64,000 nucleotides of DNA from Hippophae tibetana (Eukaryota > Streptophyta > Magnoliopsida > Rosales > Elaeagnaceae). Both the position numbers and the translations under genes were made by a program. The stretch covers positions 39,213,843 through 39,277,842 of the forward strand of contig CM072810.1 of NCBI GenBank assembly GCA_037013495.1. The letters are read 5' to 3'. How positions within the stretch are numbered: the first letter of the stretch is position 1; the number at the start of each line of letters is the position of its first letter. Positions 1-12,374 of the stretch are shown here, one piece after another. The notes under the pieces were generated by a model, which had not been told where the DNA came from, did no database searches, and saw only the letters and a list, made by a program, of their open reading frames with translations.

Positions 1-2944
1 AAATGATTATTTCAATGAATTTATAGTTGTATTTCTTCCAAGAAACTTGAAACATTTTGGAGACCACTCATATAGGCATTTGAACAAAAAACTAAATCTA
101 GAACTATGCAGCTGAACATAAATTTTGAACTCTATATCATGCAAGAGGATGAAACTTTGAACAAATTCTATGCAGGTTTTTCAATCATTATCAACTGCCC
201 GTACAATTTGGATGGACCTATTTGGAAAAAAAAAGTAGATTGAGAAAATTGTTGTTAGCCTACATTATCATTTTCAAGAAAAAGATACCTTGCTTAAAAC
301 CATATAGAAGGCTTGTGAACTTACTGTTAAATGAATCAGTTGCGAAATTATTCGAACTGTATTATTTGTTGCCAAGATGATAGCAATCCACTTTCGCGGA
401 TGGAAAGAGCTTGACTTTATAGACATCAAGTATAGTGGTACGAGCGAAGCTATTTTGACACAATTGTTAGAAATGATGAATCTAATAACAATGAAGAGAA
501 AATATCTATACTTTCCCATAGATTTACTAAATTTCTTAGAAAGAATAAACCCGTTTTTAGGGATTTAAAAAAAAGGTAATCCGAGCTCTAAAACGATTAT
601 TTCAATGAATTTATAGTTGTATTTCTTCCAAGCGACTTCAAACATTTTGGAGACCACTCATATAGGCATTTGAGCAAAAAACTAAATCTAGAACTATGCA
701 GTCGAACATAAATTTTGAACTCTATATCATGCAAGTGGATGAAACTTTGAACAAATTCTACGCAGGTTTTTCAAACATTATCAACTACTCGTACAATTTG
801 GATGGACCTATTTGGAAAAAAAAGTAGATTGACAAAATTGTTGTTAGCCTACATTATCATTTTCAAGAAAAAGATACCTTGCTTAAATCCATATTGAAGG
901 CCTGTGAACTTACTGTTAATTGAATCAGTTGGGAAATTATTCGAACTACATTATTTGTTGCCAAGATGATAGCAATCCACTTTCGTGGACGGAAAGAGCT
1001 TGACTTTATATACATCAAGTATAGTGGTACGAGCGAAGCTATTTTGACACAATTGTTAGAAATGATGAATCTAATACCAATGAAGAGAAAATATCTATAC
1101 TTTCCCAGAGATTTACTAAATTTCTTAGAAAGAATAAACCCGTTTTTAGGGATTTAAGAAAAAGGTAATCCGAGCTCTAAAATGATTATTTCAATGAATT
1201 TATAGTTGTATTTGTTCCAAGCAACATCAAACATTTTGGAGACCACTTATAGAGGCATTTGAACAAAAAACTAAATCTAGAACTATGCAGCTGAACATAA
1301 ATTTTGAACTCTATATAATGCAAGAGGATGAAACTTTGAACAAATTCTATGCAGGTTTTTCAATCATTATCAACTGCCCGTACAATTTGGATGGACCTAT
1401 TTGGAAAAAAAAAGTAGATTGAGAAAATTGTTGTTAGCCTACATTTCATTTTCAAGAAAAAGATACCTTGCTTAAATCCATGTAGAAGGCCTGTGAACTT
1501 ACTGTTAAATGAATCAGTTGCGAAATTATTCGAACTGTATTATTTGTTGCCAAGATGATAGCAATCCACTTTCGCGGATGGAAAGAGCTTGACTTAATAG
1601 ACATCAAGTATAGTGGTACGAGCGAAGCTATTTTGACACAATTGTTAGAAATGATGAATCTAATAAAAATGAAGAGAAAATATCTATACTTTCCCATAGA
1701 TTTACTAAATTTCTTAGAAAGAATAAACCCGTTTTTAGGGATTTAAAAAAAAGGTAATCCGAGCTCTAAAACGATTATTTCAATGAATTTATAGTTGTAT
1801 TTCTTCCAAGCGACTTCAAACATTTTGGAGACCACTCATATAGGCATTTGAGCAAAAAACTAAATCTAGAACTATGCAGCTGAACATAAATGTTGAACTC
1901 TATATCATGCAAGAGGATGAAACTTTGAACAAATTCTACGCAGGTTTTTCAATCAATTTCAACTACCCGTACAATTTGGATGGACCTATTTGGAAAAAAA
2001 GTAGATTTAGAAAATTGTTGTTGGCCTACATTATCATTTTCAAGAAAAAGATACCTTGCTTAAATCCATATAGAAGGCTTGTGAACTTACTGTTAAATGA
2101 ATCAGTTGGGAAATTATTCGAACTGCATTATTTGTTGCCAACATGATAGCAATCCACTTTCGTGGACGGAAAGAGCTTGACTTTATAGCTATCAAGTATA
2201 GTGGTACGAGCGAAGCTATTTTGACACAATTGTTAGAAATGATGAATCTAATACCAATGAAGAGAAAATATCTATACTTTCCCATAGATTTACTAAATTT
2301 CTTAGAAAGAATAAACCCGTTTTTAGGGATTTAAGAAAAAGGTAATCCGAGCTCTAAAATGATTATTTCAATGAATTTATAGTTGTATTTGTTCCAAGCA
2401 ACATCAAACATTTTGGAGACCACTCATATAGGCATTTGAACAAAAAACTAAATCTAGAACTATGCAGATGAACATAAATTTTGAACTCTATATCCTGCAA
2501 GAGGATGAAACTTTGAACAAATTCTATGCAGGTTTTTGAATCATTATCAACTACCCGTACAATTTGGATGGACCTATTTGGGAAAAAAATTATATTGAGA
2601 AAATTGTTGTTAGCCTACATTATCATTTTCAAGAAAAAGATACCTTGCTTAAATCCATATAGAAGGCCTGTGAACTTACTATTAAATGAATCAGTTGCGA
2701 AATTATTCGAACTGCATTATTTGTTGCCAAGATGATAGCAATCCACTTTCGCGGATGGAAAGAGCTTGACTTTATAGACATCAAGTATAGTGGTACGAGC
2801 GAAGCTATTTTGACACAATTGTTAGAAATGATGAATCTAATACCAATGAAGAGAAAATATCTATACTTTCCCATAGATTTACTAAATTTCTTAGAAAGAA
2901 TAAACCTATTTTTATGGATTTAAGAAAAAGAAATCCGAGCTCTA
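1..2944 (+). repeat. Five mixed monomers at the open left end
   Basis: Units start at 1, 591, 1180, 1769 and 2357. The first and third resemble each other (tgcccgtac followed by a nine-A tract, then cgcggatgg). The second carries gcagtcgaac and gcaagtgg, variants seen again only near 7760 and 8350. The fourth and fifth are the nearest relatives of the units at 2945 and 3534, so the HOR that follows has a partial older copy here. The first unit begins at the window edge and nothing to its left can be seen. Confidence 0.85.
436..579 (+). pseudogene. Decayed reading frame C, shown in the first monomer
   Basis: Directly after a TAG at 433-435 a 47-codon frame runs to TAA at 577-579. It reads ERSYFDTIVRNDES, then NEEKISILSHRFTKF and a basic end KNKPVFRDLKKR. 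It is too short to call as a gene, and it recurs in most monomers. It is listed because its F..I, D-[ED]-S-N and NEEK-[IM]-[SA]-IL positions coincide with the open peptide in the inverted copy at 63883-63999. The upstream part of the same homology (DIKYSGTSE) lies in a different frame here. If the region was once coding, array monomers carry a one-base deletion between the two parts. Confidence 0.3.
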
Positions 2945-5900
2945 AAATGATTATTTCAATGAATTTATAGTTGTATTTCTTCCAAGCGACTTCAAACATT
3001 TTGGAGACCACTCATATAGGCATTTGAGCAAAAAACTAAATCTAGAACTATGCACATGAACATAAATTTTGAATTCTATATCATGCAAGAGGATGAAACT
3101 TTGAACAAATTCTACGCAGGTTTTTCAATCAATTTCAACTACCCATACAATTTGGATGGACCTATTTGGAAAAAAAAGTAGATTTAGAAAATTGTTGTTA
3201 GCCTACATTATCATTTTCAAGAAAACGATACCTTGCTTAAATCCATATAGAAGGCCTGTGAACTTACTGTTAAATGAATCAGTTGGGAAATTATTCGAAC
3301 TGCATTATTTGTTGCCAACATGATAGCAATCCACTTTCGTGGACGGAAAGAGCTTGACTTTATAGCTATCAAGTATAGTGGTACGAGCGAAGCTATTTTG
3401 ACACAATTGTTAGAAATGATGAATCCAATACCAATGAAGAGAAAATATCTATACTTTCCCATAGATTTACTAAATTTCTTAGAAAGAATAAACCCGTTTT
3501 TAGGGATTTAAGAAAAAGGTAATCCGAGCTCTAAAATGATTATTTCAATGAATTTATAGTTGTATTTGTTCCAAGCAACATCAAACATTTTGGAGACCAC
3601 TCATATAGGCATTTGAACAAAAAACTAAATCTAGAACTATGCAGCTGAACATAAATTTTGAACTCTATATCCTGCAAGAGGATGAAACTTTGAACAAATT
3701 CTATGCAGGTTTTTGAATCGTTATCAACTACCCGTACAATTTGGATGGACCTATTTGGGAAAAAAATTATATTGAGAAAATTGTTGTTAGCCTACATTAT
3801 CATTTTCAAGAAAAAGATACCTTGCTTAAATCCATATAGAAGGCCTGTGAACTTACTATTAAATGAATCAGTTGCGAAATTATTCGAACTGCATTATTTG
3901 TTGCCAAGATGATAGCAATCCACTTTCGCGGATGGAAAGAGCTTGACTTTATAGACATCAAGTATAGTGGTACGAGCGAAGCTATTTTGACACAATTGTT
4001 AGAAATGATGAATCTAATACCAATGAAGAGAAAATATCTATACTTTCCCATAGATTTACTAAATTTCTTAGAAAGAATAAACCTGTTTTTATGGATTTAA
4101 GAAAAAGGTAATCCGAGCTCTAAAATGATTATTTCAATGAATTTATAGTTGTATTTCTTCCAAGAAACTTGAAACATTTTGGAGACCACTCATATAGGCA
4201 TTTGAGCAAAAAACTAAATCTAGAACTATGCAGCTGAACATAAATTTTGAACTCTATATCATGCAAGAGGATGAAACTTTGAACAAATTCTACGCAGGTT
4301 TTTCAAACATTATCAACTACTCGTACAATTTGGATGGACCTATTTGTAAAAAAAAGTAGATTGACAAAAATGTTGTTAGCCTACATTATCATTTTCAAGA
4401 AAATGATACCTTGCTTAAATCCATATTGAAGGCCAGTGAACTTACTGTTAAATGAATCAGTTGGGAAATTATTCGAACTACATTATTTGTTGCCAAGATG
4501 ATAGCAATCAACTTTCGTGGACGGAAAGAGCTTGACTTTATATACATCAAGTATAGTGGTACGAGCGAAGCTATTTTGACACAATTGTTAGAAATGATGA
4601 ATCTAATACCAATGAAGAGAAAATATCAATACTTTCCCAGAGATTTACTAAATTTCTTAGAAAGAATAAACCCGTTTTTAGTGATTTAAGAAAAAGGTAA
4701 TCCGAGCTCTAAAATGATTATTTCAATGAATTTATAGTTGTATTTGTTCCAAGCAACATCAAACATTTTGGAGACCACTTATAGAGGCATTTGAACAAAA
4801 AACTAAATCTAGAATTAACTATGCAGCTGAACATAAATTTTGAACTCTATATCATGCAAGAGGATGAAACTTTGAACAAATTCTATGCGTGTTTTTCAAT
4901 CATTATCAACTGCCCGTACAATTTGGATGGACCTATTTGGAAAAAAAAAGTAGATTGAGAAAATTGTTGTTAGCCTACATTATCATTTTCAAGAAAAAGA
5001 TACCTTGCTTAAACCCATATAGAAGGCCTGTGAACTTACTGTTAAATGAATCAGTTGGGAAATTATTCGAACTGTAATATTTGTTGCCAAGATGATAGCA
5101 ATCCACTTTCGCGGATGGAAAGAGCTTGACTTTATAGACATCAAGTATAGTGGTACGAGCGAAGCTATTTTGACACAATTCTTAGAAATGATGAATCTAA
5201 TACCAATGAAGAGAAAATATCTATACTTTCCCATAGATTTACTAAATTTCTTAGAAAGAATAAACCTGTTTTTATGGATTTAAGAAAAAGGTAATCCGAG
5301 CTCTAAAATGATTATTTCAATGAATTTATAGTTGTATTTCTTCCAAGCGACTTCAAACATTTTGGAGACCACTCATATAGGCATTTGAGCAAAAAACTAA
5401 ATCTAGAACTATGCACATGAACATAAATTTTGAATTCTATATCATGCAAGAGGATGAAACTTTGAACAAATTCTACGCAGGTTTTTCAATCAATTTCAAC
5501 TACCCATACAATTTGGATGGACCTATTTGGAAAAAAAAGTAGATTTAGAAAATTTTTGTTAGCCTACATTATCATTTTCAAGAAAACGATACCTTGCTTA
5601 AATCCATATAGAAGGCCTGTGAACTTACTGTTAAATGAATCAGTTGGGAAATTATTCGAACTGCATTATTTGTTGCCAACATGATAGCAATCCACTTTCG
5701 TGGACGGAAAGAGCTTGACTTTATAGCTATCAAGTATAGTGGTACGAGCGAAGCTATTTTGACACAATTGTTAGAAATGATGAATCTAATACCAACGAAG
5801 AGAAAATATCTATACTTTCCCATAGATTTACTAAATTTCTTAGAAAGAATAAACCCGTTTTTAGGGATTTAAGAAAAAGGTAATCCGAGCTCTAAAATGA

Positions 5901-7662
5901 TTATTTCAATGAATTTATAGTTGTATTTGTTCCAAGCAACATCAAACATTTTGGAGACCACTCATGTAGGCATTTGAACAAAAAACTAAATCTAGAACTA
6001 TGCAGCTGAACATAAATTTTGAACTCTATATCCTGCAAGAGGATGAAACTTTGAACAAATTCTATGTAGGTTTTTGAATCATTATCAACTACCCGTACAA
6101 TTTGGATGGACCTATTTGGGAAAAAAATTATATTGAGAAAATTGTTGTTAGCCTACATTATCATTTTCAAGAAAAAGATACCTTGCTTAAATCCATATAG
6201 AAGGCCTGTGAACTTACTATTAAATGAATCACTTGCGAAATTATTCGAACTGCATTATTTGTTGCCAAGATGATAGCAATCCACTTTCGCGGATGGAAAG
6301 AGCTTGACTTTATAGACATCAAGTATAGTGGTACGAGCGAAGCTATTTTGACACAATTGTTAGAAATGATGAATCTAATACCAATGAAGAGAAAATATCT
6401 ATACTTTCCCATAGATTTACTAAATTTCTTAGAAAGAATAAACCTGTTTTTATGGATTTAAGAAAAAGGTAATCCGAGCTCTAAAATGATTATTTCAATG
6501 AATTTATAGTTGTATTTCTTCCAAGAAACTTGAAACATTTTGGAGACCACTCATATAGGCATTTGAGAAAAAAACTAAATCTAGAACTATGCAGCTGAAC
6601 ATAAATTTTGAACTCTATATCATGCAAGAGGATGAAACTTTGAACAAATTCTACGCAGGTTTTTAAAACATTATCAACTACTCGTACAATTTGGATGGAC
6701 CTATTTGTAAAAAAAAGTAGATTGACAAAAATGTTGTTAGCCTACATTATCATTTTCAAGAAAATGATACCTTGCTTAAATCCATATTGAAGGCCAGTGA
6801 ACTTACTGTTAAATGAATCAGTTGGGAAATTATTCGAACTACATTATTTGTTGCCAAGATGATAGCAATCAACTTTCGTGGACGGAAAGAGCTTGACTTT
6901 ATATACATCAAGTATAGTGGTACGAGCGAAGCTATTTTGACACAATTGTTAGAAATGATGAATCTAATACCAATGAAGAGAAAATATCAATACTTTCCCA
7001 GAGATTTACTAAATTTCTTAGAAAGAATAAACCCGTTTTTAGGGATTTAAGAAAAAGGTAATCCGAGCTCTAAAATGATTATTTCAATGAATTTATAGTT
7101 GTATTTGTTCCAAGCAACATCAAACATTTTGGAGACCACTTATAGAGGCATTTGAACAAAAAACTAAATCTAGAACTATGCAGCAGAACATAAATTTTGA
7201 ACTCTATATCATGCAAGAGGATGAAACTTTGAACAAATTCTATGCGTGTTTTTCAATCATTATCAACTGCCCGTACAATTTGGATGGACCTATTTGGAAA
7301 AAAAAAGTAGATTGAGAAAATTGTTGTTAGCCTACATTATCATTTTCAAGAAAAAGATACCTTGCTTAAACCCATATAGAAGGCCTGTGAACTTACTGTT
7401 AAATGAATCAGTTGGGAAATTATTCGAACTGTAATATTTGTTGCCAAGATGATAGCAATCCACTTTCGCGGATGGAAAGAGCTTGACTTTATAGACATCA
7501 AGTATAGTGGTACGAGCGAAGCTATTTTGACACAATTGTTAGAAATGATGAATCTAATACCAATGAAGAGAAAATATCTATACTTTCCCATAGATTTACT
7601 AAATTTCTTAGAAATAATAAACCCGTTTTTAGGGATTTAAAAAAAAGGTTATCCGAGCTCTA
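2945..7662 (+). repeat. Four-monomer higher-order repeat, two copies (2361 and 2357 bp)
   Basis: Copy one runs 2945-5305 and copy two 5306-7662. Shared private variants prove the register: gcacatgaac with gaattctat (near 3051 and 5412), tatatcctgcaag (near 3667 and 6028), ccaagaaacttgaaac (near 4160 and 6521), and ccacttatagaggc with tgcgtgttttt (near 4775/4887 and 7136/7244). The 4-bp length difference is a TTAA insertion at 4815-4818, present only in copy one. Likeness fades inside the last unit: copy one ends in a tgtttttatgg variant while copy two ends in the usual cgtttttaggg form. A segmental tandem duplication by unequal exchange is the simplest reading. Confidence 0.9.
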
Positions 7663-9427
7663 AAATGATTATTTCAATGAATTTATAGTTGTATTTCTTC
7701 CAAGCGACTTCAAACATTTTGGAGACCACTCATATAGGCATTTGAGCAAAAAACTAAATCTAGAACTATGCAGTCGAACATAAATTTTGAACTCTATATC
7801 ATGCAAGTGGATGAAACTTTGAACAAATTCTACGCAGGTTTTTCAAACATTATCAACTACTCGTACAATTTGGATGGACCTATTTGGAAAAAAAAGTAGA
7901 TTGACAAAATTGTTGTTAGCCTACATTATCATTTTCAAGAAAAAGATACCTTGCTTAAATCCATATTCAAGGCCTGTGAACTTACTATTAAATGAATCAG
8001 TTGGGAAATTATTCGAACTACATTATTTGTTGCCAAGATGATAGCAATCCACTTTCGTGGACGGAAAGAGCTTGACTTTATATACATCAAGTATAGTGGT
8101 ACGAGCGAAGCTATTTTGACACAATTGTTAGAAATGATGAATCTAATACCAATGAAGAGAAAATATCTATACTTTCCCATAGATTTACTAAATTTCTTAG
8201 AAATAATAAACCCGTTTTTAGGGATTTAAGAAAAAGATAATCCGAGCTGTAAAATGATTATTTCAGGGAATTTATTGTTGTATTTCTTCCAAGCGACTTC
8301 AAACATTTTGGAGACCACTCATATAGGCATTTGAGCAAAAAACTAAATCTAGAACTATGCAGTCGAACATAAATTTTGAACTCTATATCATGCAAGTGGA
8401 TGAAACTTTGAACAAATTCTACGCAGGTTTTTCAAACATTATCAACTACTCGTACAATTTGGATGGACCTATTTGGAAAAAAAAGTAGATTGACAAAATT
8501 GTTGTTAGCCTACATTATCATTTTCAAGAAAAAGATAACTTGCTTCAATCCATATAAAAGGCCTGTGAAATTACTGTTAAATGAGTCAGTTGGGAAATTA
8601 TTCGAACTGTATTATTTGTTGCCAAGATGATAGCAATCCACTTTCGTGGATGGAAAGAGCTTGACTTTACAGAAATCAAGTAAAGTGGTACGAGCGAAGC
8701 TATTTTGACACAATTGTTAGAATTGATGAATCTAATACCAATGAAGAGAAAATATCTATACTTTCCCATAGATTTACTAAATTTCTTAGAAAGAATAAAC
8801 CCGTTTTTAGGGATTTAAAAAAAAGGTAATCCGAGCTCTCAAATGATTATTTCAATGAATTTGTAGTTGTATTTCTTCCAAGCAACTTCAAACATTGTGG
8901 AGACCACTCCTATAGGCATTTGAGCAAAAAACTAACTCTAGAACTATGCAGCTGAACATAAATTTTGAACTCTATATCATGCAAGAGGATGAAACTTTGA
9001 ACAAATTCTACGCAGGTTTTTCAAACATTATCAACTACTCGTACAATTTGGATGGACCTATTTGGAAAAAAAAGTAGATTGACAAAATTGTTGTTAGCCT
9101 ACATTATCATTTTCAAGAAAAAGATACCTTGCTTAATCCATATTGAAGGCCAGTGAACTTACTGTTAAATGATCAGTTGTGAACTTATTCGAACTACATT
9201 ATTTGTGGCCAAGATGATAGCAGTCCACTTTCGTGGACGGAAAGAGCTTGACTTTATATACATCAAGTATAGTGGTACGAGCGAAGCTATTTTGACACAA
9301 TTGTTAGAAATGATGAATCTAATACCAATGAAGAGAAAATATCTATACTTTCCCAGAGATTTACTAAATTTCTTAGAAAGAATAAACCCGTTTTTAGGGA
9401 TTTAAGAAAAAGGTAATCCGAGCTCAA
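7663..9427 (+). repeat. Three monomers, two sister copies and one chimera
   Basis: Units start at 7663, 8252 and 8841. The first two share gcagtcgaac and gcaagtgg with the unit at 591 and look like a local duplication of that type. The unit at 8841 (587 bp) starts like the G type found from 12964 onward (ctcaaatgatt, atttgtagttg, actaactctag). It then switches at the gcagctgaac motif to an ordinary monomer, and so looks recombinant within one unit. Confidence 0.8.
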
Positions 9428-12374
9428 AAATGATTATTTCAATGAATTTATAGTTGTATTTGTTCCAAGCGACTTCAAACATTTTGGAGACCACTTAGAT
9501 AGGCATTTGAACAAAAAAACAAAATCTAGAACTATGCAGCTGAACATAAATTTTGAACTCTATATCATGCAAGAGGATGAAACTTTGAACAAATTCTATG
9601 CAGGTTTTTCAATCATTATCAACTGCCCGTACAATTTGGATGGACCTATTTGGAAAAAAAAGTAGATCGAGAAAATTGTTGTTAGCCTACATTATCATTT
9701 TCAAGAAAAAGATACCTTGCTTAAATCCATATAGAAGGCCTGTGAACTTACTATTAAATGAATCAGTTGCGAAATTATTCGAACTGCATTATTTGTTGCC
9801 AAGATGATAGCAATCCACTTTCGCGGATGGAAAGAGCTTGACTTTATAGACATCAAGTATAGTGGTACGAGCGAAGCTATTTTGACACAATTGTAGGAAT
9901 TTATGAATCGAATACCAATGAAGAGAAAATATATATACTTTCCCATAGATTTACAAAATTTCTTAGAAAGAATAAACCCGTTTTTAGGAATTTAGAAAAA
10001 AGGTAATCCGAGCTCCAAAATGATTATTTCAATGAATTTATAGTGGTATTTCTTCCAAGAAACTTCAAACATTTTGGAGACCACTCATATAGGCATTTGA
10101 ACAAAAAACTAAATCTAGAACTATGCAGCTGAACAAAAATTTTGAACTCTATATCATGCAAGAGGATGAAACTTTGAACAAATTCTACGCAGGTTTTTCA
10201 ATCATTATCAACTACTCGTACAATTTGGATGGACCTATTTGGAAAAAAAAGTAGATTGACAAAATTGTTGTTAGCCTACATTATCATTTTCAAGAAAATG
10301 ATACCTTTATTAAATCCATATTGAAGGCCAGTGAACTTACTGTTAAATGAATCAGTTGGGAACTTATTCGAACTACATTATTTGTTGCCAAGATGATAGC
10401 AATCTACTTTCGTGGACGGAAAGAGCTTGACTTTATATACATCAAGTATAGTGGTACGAGCGAAGCTATTTTGACACAATTGTTAGAAATGATGAATCTA
10501 ATACCAATGAAGAGAAAATATCTATACTTTCCCAGAGATTTACTAAATTTCTTAGAAAGAATAAACCCGTTTTTAGGTATTTAAGAAAAAGGTAATCCGA
10601 GCTCTAAAATGATTATTTCAATGAATTTATAGTTGTATTTCTTCCAAGCGACTTCAAACATTTTGGAGACCACTTATATAGGCATTTGAGCCAAAAACTA
10701 AATCTAGAACCATGCAGCGGAACATAAATTTTGAACTCTATATCATGCAAGAGGATGAAACTTTGAACAAATTCTACGCAGGTTTTTCAAGCATTATCAA
10801 CTACCCGTACAATTTGGATGGACCTATTAGGAAAAAAAAGTAGATTGAAAAAATTGTTGTTAGCCTACATTATCATATTCAAGAAAAAGATACCTTGCTT
10901 AAATCCATATTGAAGGCCAGTGAACTTACTGTTAAATGAATCAGTTGTGAACTTATTCGAACTACATTATTTGTGGGCAAGATGATAGCAGTCCACTTTC
11001 GTGGACGGAAAGAGCTTGACTTTATATACATCAAGTATAGTGGTACGAGCGAAGCTATTTTGACACAATTGTTAGAAATGATGAATCTAATACCAATGAA
11101 GAGAAAATATCTATACTTTCCCAGAGATTTACTAAATTTCTTAGAAAGAATAAACCCGTTTTTAGGGATTTAAGAAAAAGGTAATCCGAGCTATAAAATG
11201 ATTATTTCAATGAATTTATAGTTGTATTTGTTCCAAGCGACTTCAAACATTTTGAAGACCACTTAGATAGGCATTTGAACAAAAAACTAAATCTAGAACT
11301 ATGCAGCTGAACAAAAATTTTGAACTCTATATCATGCAAGAGGATGAACCTTTGAACAAATTCTACGCAGGTTTTTCAATCATTATCAACTACTTGACCA
11401 ATTTGGATGGACCTATTTGGAAAAAAAAGTAGATTGACAAAATTGTTGTTAGCCTACATTATCATTTTCAAGAAAATGATACCTTGCTTAAATCCATATA
11501 GAAGGCCTGTGAACTTACTATTAAATGAATCAGTTGCGAAATTATTCGAACTGCATTATTTGTTTCCAAGATGATAGCAATCCACTTTCGCGGATGGAAA
11601 GAGCTTGACTTTATAGACATCAAGTATAGTGGTACGAGCGAAGCTATTTTGACACAATTGTAGGAATTTATGAATCTAATACCAATGAAGAGAAAATATA
11701 TATACTTTCCCATAGATTTACAAAATTTCTTAGAAAGAATAAACCCGTTTTTAGGAATTTAGAAAAAAAGGTAATCCGAGCTCCAAAATGATTATTTCAA
11801 TGACTTTATAGTGGTATTTCTTCCAAGAAACTTCAAACATTTTGGAGACCACTCATATAGGCATTTGAACAAAAAACTAAATCTAGAACTATGCAGCTGA
11901 ACAAAAATTTTGAACTCTATATCATGCAAGAGGATGAACCTTTGAACAAATTCTACGCAGGTTTTTCAATCATTATCAACTACTCGTACAATTTGGATGG
12001 ACCTATTTGGAAAAAAAAGTAGATTGACAAAATTGTTGTTAGCCTACATTATCATTTTCAAGAAAAAGATACCTTGCTTAAATCCATATTGAAGGCCTGT
12101 GAACTTACTGTTAAATGAATCAGTTGGCAAATTATTCGAACTACATTCTTTGTTGCCAAGATGATAGCAATCCACTTTCGTGGACGGAAAGAGCTTGACT
12201 TTATAGCTATCAAGTATAGTGGTACGAGCGAAGCTATTTTGACACAATTGTTAGAAATGATGAATCTAATACCAATGAAGAGAAAATAGCTATACTTTCC
12301 CATAGATTTACTAAATTTCTTAGAAAGAATAAACCCATTTTTAGGGATTTTCAAAAAAGGTAATCCGAGCTCTA
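9428..12374 (+). repeat. Five monomers with a partial three-unit repeat (1768 bp)
   Basis: Units start at 9428, 10018, 10607, 11196 and 11786. The pair 9428/10018 is echoed by 11196/11786 at a spacing of 1768 bp. Shared oddities include ttgtaggaatttatgaatc, an atatatactttccc variant, an aaaatttctt variant and a gagctcc instead of gagctct junction. The block thus contains one three-monomer period that was only partly copied. Confidence 0.75.

Noticed and set aside
377-568. The 63-codon frame starting MIAIHFRG, repeated in most units, as a real small gene family
   Set aside because: It recurs only because the DNA is tandemly repeated. Antisense frames are just as open, several copies lack the start or gain stops, and no recognisable domain, promoter or ribosome-binding context is visible.
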